In this document: piece after piece, positions 30,807 through 34,113 of the stretch
Position numbering within the stretch: the stretch's first letter is position 1
How the letters are laid out: every line of letters begins with the position of its first letter
Assembly (NCBI GenBank): GCA_905234735.1
Contig: CAJOJA010000024.1
Span: 1-34,113 of the forward strand
Length of the DNA: 34,113 nucleotides
Origin: an uncultured Bacteroidaceae bacterium
GTDB lineage: Bacteria; Bacteroidota; Bacteroidia; Bacteroidales; Bacteroidaceae
Direction of reading: 5' to 3'
Made by a program: the position numbers and the translations under genes
The notes under the pieces: model-generated
Told to the model about the DNA's origin: nothing
The model's input: only the letters and a program-made list of their open reading frames with translations
The model's database searches: none

Positions 30807-33800
30807 ATGAAAAGTTCTATTACACATTTTCTGCTGGCGAGTTTGGCAATGTTGCTTCTGCTCCTCGCTCCTTGCGCCTTGCCCCTGTATGCCGCCGACC
30901 GGTTGGTGGGTGGCGACCTGAGCTTGGTGCCGGCCTACGAACAGGCGGGTGATAAGTGGCTCGACGAGAATGGAAACACGATTACCGACCTCATTGCGTA
31001 TGTCAAGGGGAAGGGTTGGAATGCCATTCGTGTGCGCGTCTTCATTGACCCGACCAAGGACAGCGACCCCGCTACCTGTCAGGACCTGGCGTATGCTGTG
31101 GCCCTGTCGAAGCGAGTGAAGGAGGCCGGCATGACGCTGCTCGTCGACCTGCACTACAGCGACACCTGGGCCGACCCTGGGACGCAGAAGATTCCCGCCT
31201 CGTGGACCGACCACTCGAACGAGGCTCTGGCCAGCCAGATGGACATCTACACCCGCGAGGTGATGACGGCCCTTGTAGAGGCCGGTGCTGCGCCCGACTA
31301 TGTGCAGATTGGCAACGAGATAACTTACGGTATGCTCTGGAACACCGCCGACGGCAAGTATCCCACAGACTCCAGGCAGTTCGTTGAGGCTGGCTATTGC
31401 CCCACGTGGAGCGACAAGTTCAACGACGGCAAGCAGCAGTGGCAGCGCCTGGCCCTGTTCCTCAATGCCGGAGCCAAGGCTGTACGTGAGACTGCAACCG
31501 CTGCCAAGGTGGTGGTGCATACGACCATTCCCACCGACATCAACCAGACCTTGAACTTCCACAAAAACCTCGTAACGGCGGGCTTCACGGACTTCGACGT
31601 GATAGGTCTGTCGTACTACCCCTTCTGGAGCGGCAAACTGGACAATCTGGGGGCCGTCCTCTCAAAAATCAAGGATGCCTACCCCGAAAAGACGGTGCAA
31701 ATCGTTGAGACAGCCTGGTACAGCAACGGCTACTATCCCTTCGACAAGGACGGCAATGGCGAGTATGCCCTCTCGTCGCTGCCCGCCAACTGGACCACCG
31801 ATGCCAAGGGACTGGTGAACTTCCTCGCCGACCTGACGGAGAAACTGAAACTATACGACAATGTCGACGGACTCTACTATTGGCAACCCGAGGAGTGCGG
31901 CAACGGCTACGAGAAGACGGTCATGTCCGGTTGGATAAATCGCGGCATGTGGCAGATCAGCAGCCAGCGCCGCCACGCTCTCCTGCGTACTTCCGATGGC
32001 AAAGACCCCGTGACCACCCTGGCCCAGTATGTCAAGGACAACGAGGTCGTGGAGCACGAGGATGCCAGCGAATACTTCCAGAATCTGGGTTTTGAGTCCG
32101 GCACACTCGACGGCTGGAACATTGAGCAGACCTTCGCTACGCAGAAGGCCAACAACATCACCTCGTGGGCCAGTACGGATGTAGTGTGCGGTACCTACAG
32201 TCTGGAGCTTTGGAACGACCAAATTCCCGGCGGCACCATCATGGGACAGATGGCCCAGTTGCCTAACGGACGTTATACGGTTTCGGTGCGCGCTCGTGCC
32301 AATAAGACGGGCTTCTACCTCTATGCAGGCGATGCCAAGACGCTGATAAGCGGTGAGACGGCAGCGCTGTGGGCCGCCACCACCAACGTGAAGAAGGGCG
32401 TGTTGGAGTTCGGCATTGGGGCCAAGCAGAGCTCGGACGACAACTATGCCTACTTCGACGACTTCACCGTCACACGCATCGGCAATGCTACTGACGAGGC
32501 CGACATCGACAACACCGGCGGCGACGACGAACAGCCCAAGGAGGACGAATACACCGACGCGCAGAAGGTGGTCTATCGCCTCTATCCAGCCGACATGACG
32601 GCTTCGGTCAAGAGCGGCAAGCAGTGTACCGACTCCGTCTTTATTCCCTCCACCATCGTCGTCGACGAGCAGACCTACTACGTGAACAGCATCGAGGGCA
32701 GCGCCTTCAATAAGGTGGAGAACCTGAACTACGTCCACATCGGCAAGAGCGTGCACAGCATCTGGGGCAGTGCCTTTTCCGACTGCTGGAGTCTGCATGG
32801 TGTGGAGTTCGAAGGGGGGTCGGAACTGAAGACCATCGACGGATGGGCTTTCTACAATACGGCACTCGACAGCATCGACGTTCCCACTGGCGTGACGGAA
32901 ATCTCCGAGGGCGCCTTCTCCCACTGCTGGGCGCTGGACAAGATAGTGCTGCGTGGTGAGGTGACGAAGATTGGCAAGTTCGCCTTCAGTTCGTGGAGTC
33001 CTGACGATTCCCTCCATGCTGAGCCCAGCGGCAGTCCGCTGTCGAAGGGCGTCTGGATTTATGCCATCGAGGCACCTGAGATAGACCCCAAGGCCTTCTG
33101 CCCCGAGGACCTTGCCGAGGATACACTCTACGTCCACTACACCCTGCTGGAAAACGAAACCTATAAGTCGCTCGGCTTCAAGGATATCCTTCCCCTGGAT
33201 GAGACCGACGGTTCCATCGCATATACTGACGGACAGGGTGTGCGCTACAAACTATGGCCCGAGGAGGGCACGGCCACCGTCGTAGGCTACGACAAGGTCC
33301 ACGCACCCGAACTGGTCAAGGACTGGCAAGTAGCCATCCCCGAGACGATTACGGCAGAAGTTGAGGGCGACGAGGCGGAGTTCGAAGTGACCCGCATCGC
33401 TGAAAGTGCCTTCAGCAACCATTGGACCCTGACTCGTATCACCCTGCCCGAGAGCCTGCTGGGCATCGGGGCTTGGGCCTTCTACAACACCGGCATCAGC
33501 AGCATTGTCGTCTACGACGGCGTGACGGAGATAGCTGAGGGCACCTTCTCCAAGTGCTGGCAACTGCAGAACGCCGAGTTCCTGGGCGAGCTGACCACCA
33601 TCGCCGACTTCGCCTTCAGCGCCTGGGCGGCAGAGGGCTGTGCCCCGTCGGGCAACCAGCTGAATCGCGTGGTACTGTGGAGTCAGTCGGCACCCGAAGT
33701 CAGCCCCAAGGCCTTCTCCCTTGAGGACATCAGGCAGGGCACCCTCTACGTCGACAAGAACCTCGTCGCCGACGCCGCCTACATCGCCCTCGGCTTCCAG

Positions 33801-33986
33801 CAAGTTCTGCCCATCGACCCGACAGGAATTGAGAAAATGAGAGATGGAGAAAATGAGACAATAAGAAGCGAAAATGCCGTCTATGACCTTTTAGGTCGGA
33901 AACTCTCTCATTCTCAATTTTCAATTTTCAATTCTCAATTTAAAAAGGGCGTATATATCCGCAACGGACGCAAACTGGTGAAGTAA
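30807..33986 (+). CDS. Secreted GH53 endo-beta-1,4-galactanase with jelly-roll module, BspA-type repeats and sorting tail
   Basis: The protein has 1059 residues. The signal peptide ends LPLYA-A (cut near residue 29). Residues about 30-415 are GH53: VGGDLSLVPAYEQAG, NAIRVRVFIDP, LLVDLHYSDTWADPG, acid/base Glu in YVQIGNEITYGMLW, GLSYYPFWSG, nucleophile Glu in VQIVETAWY, and YYWQPE. It cuts beta-1,4-galactan side chains of pectin. Residues about 425-570 form a beta-sandwich, possibly a CBM (LGFESGTLDGWNIEQ, YFDDFTVTRI). Two homologous BspA/LRR_5-type blocks follow (about 580-800 and 806-1005: IEGSAF, SDCWSLHGVEF, GWAFYNT, GAFSHCW). The tail AVYDLLGRKL...KKGVYIRNGRKLVK is interrupted by repeat-encoded residues. 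No SusC/SusD pair is nearby. Galacturonate use by the uxa genes fits a pectin diet. Confidence 0.93.
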   Translation: MKSSITHFLLASLAMLLLLLAPCALPLYAADRLVGGDLSLVPAYEQAGDKWLDENGNTITDLIAYVKGKGWNAIRVRVFIDPTKDSDPATCQDLAYAVALSKRVKEAGMTLLVDLHYSDTWADPGTQKIPASWTDHSNEALASQMDIYTREVMTALVEAGAAPDYVQIGNEITYGMLWNTADGKYPTDSRQFVEAGYCPTWSDKFNDGKQQWQRLALFLNAGAKAVRETATAAKVVVHTTIPTDINQTLNFHKNLVTAGFTDFDVIGLSYYPFWSGKLDNLGAVLSKIKDAYPEKTVQIVETAWYSNGYYPFDKDGNGEYALSSLPANWTTDAKGLVNFLADLTEKLKLYDNVDGLYYWQPEECGNGYEKTVMSGWINRGMWQISSQRRHALLRTSDGKDPVTTLAQYVKDNEVVEHEDASEYFQNLGFESGTLDGWNIEQTFATQKANNITSWASTDVVCGTYSLELWNDQIPGGTIMGQMAQLPNGRYTVSVRARANKTGFYLYAGDAKTLISGETAALWAATTNVKKGVLEFGIGAKQSSDDNYAYFDDFTVTRIGNATDEADIDNTGGDDEQPKEDEYTDAQKVVYRLYPADMTASVKSGKQCTDSVFIPSTIVVDEQTYYVNSIEGSAFNKVENLNYVHIGKSVHSIWGSAFSDCWSLHGVEFEGGSELKTIDGWAFYNTALDSIDVPTGVTEISEGAFSHCWALDKIVLRGEVTKIGKFAFSSWSPDDSLHAEPSGSPLSKGVWIYAIEAPEIDPKAFCPEDLAEDTLYVHYTLLENETYKSLGFKDILPLDETDGSIAYTDGQGVRYKLWPEEGTATVVGYDKVHAPELVKDWQVAIPETITAEVEGDEAEFEVTRIAESAFSNHWTLTRITLPESLLGIGAWAFYNTGISSIVVYDGVTEIAEGTFSKCWQLQNAEFLGELTTIADFAFSAWAAEGCAPSGNQLNRVVLWSQSAPEVSPKAFSLEDIRQGTLYVDKNLVADAAYIALGFQQVLPIDPTGIEKMRDGENETIRSENAVYDLLGRKLSHSQFSIFNSQFKKGVYIRNGRKLVK
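33827..33941 (+). repeat. Repeat-derived DNA interrupting the C-terminal tail of the GH53 protein
   Basis: GAGAAAATGAGA occurs at 33831-33842 and 33847-33858. Four heptamers of the type TCAATTT/TCAATTC fill 33914-33941. The left AATTGAGAAAATGAGAGA is, save two bases, the inverted repeat of CTCTCTCATTCTCAATT on the right. The segment codes for MRDGENETIRS and SQFSIFNSQF on either side of the tail motif AVYDLLGRK. All in frame. Confidence 0.75.
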
Positions 33987-34007
33987 CTGTGCGTGAGGGT
34001 AGAATGG

Positions 34008-34113
34008 TTATAATAGGGGTTTGAGACAGTATTTTGTGCCCTGATTCGTGCGTCTCGATTCTATTCCGGGCAATGCCATCAGGTAACGACCGAACTGAGC
34101 TGGAGAGACGGCG
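34008..34113 (-). CDS. C-terminal end of an unidentified minus-strand gene (partial)
   Basis: On the minus strand the frame is open from the window edge to TAA at 34010-34008, giving 34 residues that include SPAQFGRYLMALPGIESRR and end TKYCLKPLL. It looks like a winged-helix-type C-terminus, as found in some phage/plasmid primase or VirE-like proteins, but the piece is too short to name. It converges on the GH53 gene with a 21-bp gap. The alternative is a chance open frame. Confidence 0.4.
   Translation of the reverse strand, partial: AVSPAQFGRYLMALPGIESRRTNQGTKYCLKPLL

Noticed and set aside
31851..33137. 428-codon minus-strand open frame opposite the GH53 gene
   Set aside because: Antisense to signal-peptide-bearing GH53/BspA coding sequence; no motif, no start signals.

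Overview
The window reads as chromosomal DNA of a Bacteroidota member, most likely a Prevotella-like gut or rumen species. The evidence is Bacteroidales-type promoters (TAnnTTTG at -7, sometimes TTTG at -33), a MurF-Alr fusion, BACON and BspA-type modules, Prevotella-style C-terminal secretion tails, a GH53 galactanase and a uxaABC/exuT hexuronate locus. No rRNA, tRNA, CRISPR array or complete transposon was seen.

Layout. 2-1213: end of a BACON/SUMF1 (C-type-lectin-fold) protein whose last about 45 codons look like the variable region of a diversity-generating retroelement (DGR). 1214-1800: inverted repeats, a nucleotidyltransferase remnant and a 55-residue lipoprotein gene with its own promoter and terminator. 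1977-5031: overlapping operon mtaB, GT2 glycosyltransferase, RsmI-like methyltransferase; a nitroreductase faces it. 5686-13284: five co-directional genes, namely STAS-kinase, membrane sensor/PP2C phosphatase/anti-sigma-type kinase, ABC-type ATPase, DUF4435 (Toprim-like) protein, and an EEP-GH125 fusion. 13303-16594 (minus): dxs-trkA. 16595-16892: divergent promoters around a strong palindrome. 16893-22669: hexuronate catabolism, uxaB-uxaA on plus and uxaC-exuT on minus, convergent. 22824-25691 (minus): large leucine-rich-repeat surface protein with a long, palindrome-rich leader. 26193-27320: AAA_14/DUF4143 ATPase behind duplicated operator-like repeats. 27349-30758: GSCFA protein and MurF-Alr. 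30807-33986: secreted GH53 galactanase with BspA-type repeats. 34008-34113: C-terminus of an unidentified minus-strand gene.

How the genes work together. uxaC, uxaB and uxaA convert hexuronates to 2-keto-3-deoxygluconate after ExuT-type uptake; GH53 and GH125 release galactan and mannan sugars outside the cytoplasm. The STAS and PP2C/HATPase proteins look like a partner-switching pair. The adjacent ATPase-DUF4435 pair has the same two domain types as the PARIS anti-phage system, in compact form.

The least ordinary points are: (i) the DGR-like 3' end of the first gene, with no reverse transcriptase in view; (ii) a family of about 45-60 bp palindromic repeats inserted in frame into three unrelated genes (GT2, exuT, murF-alr), plus other short repeats inside mtaB, uxaA and the GH53 gene; (iii) the ATPase-DUF4435 pair next to a partner-switching module; (iv) structured palindromes at 16725-16790 and 25774-25975.
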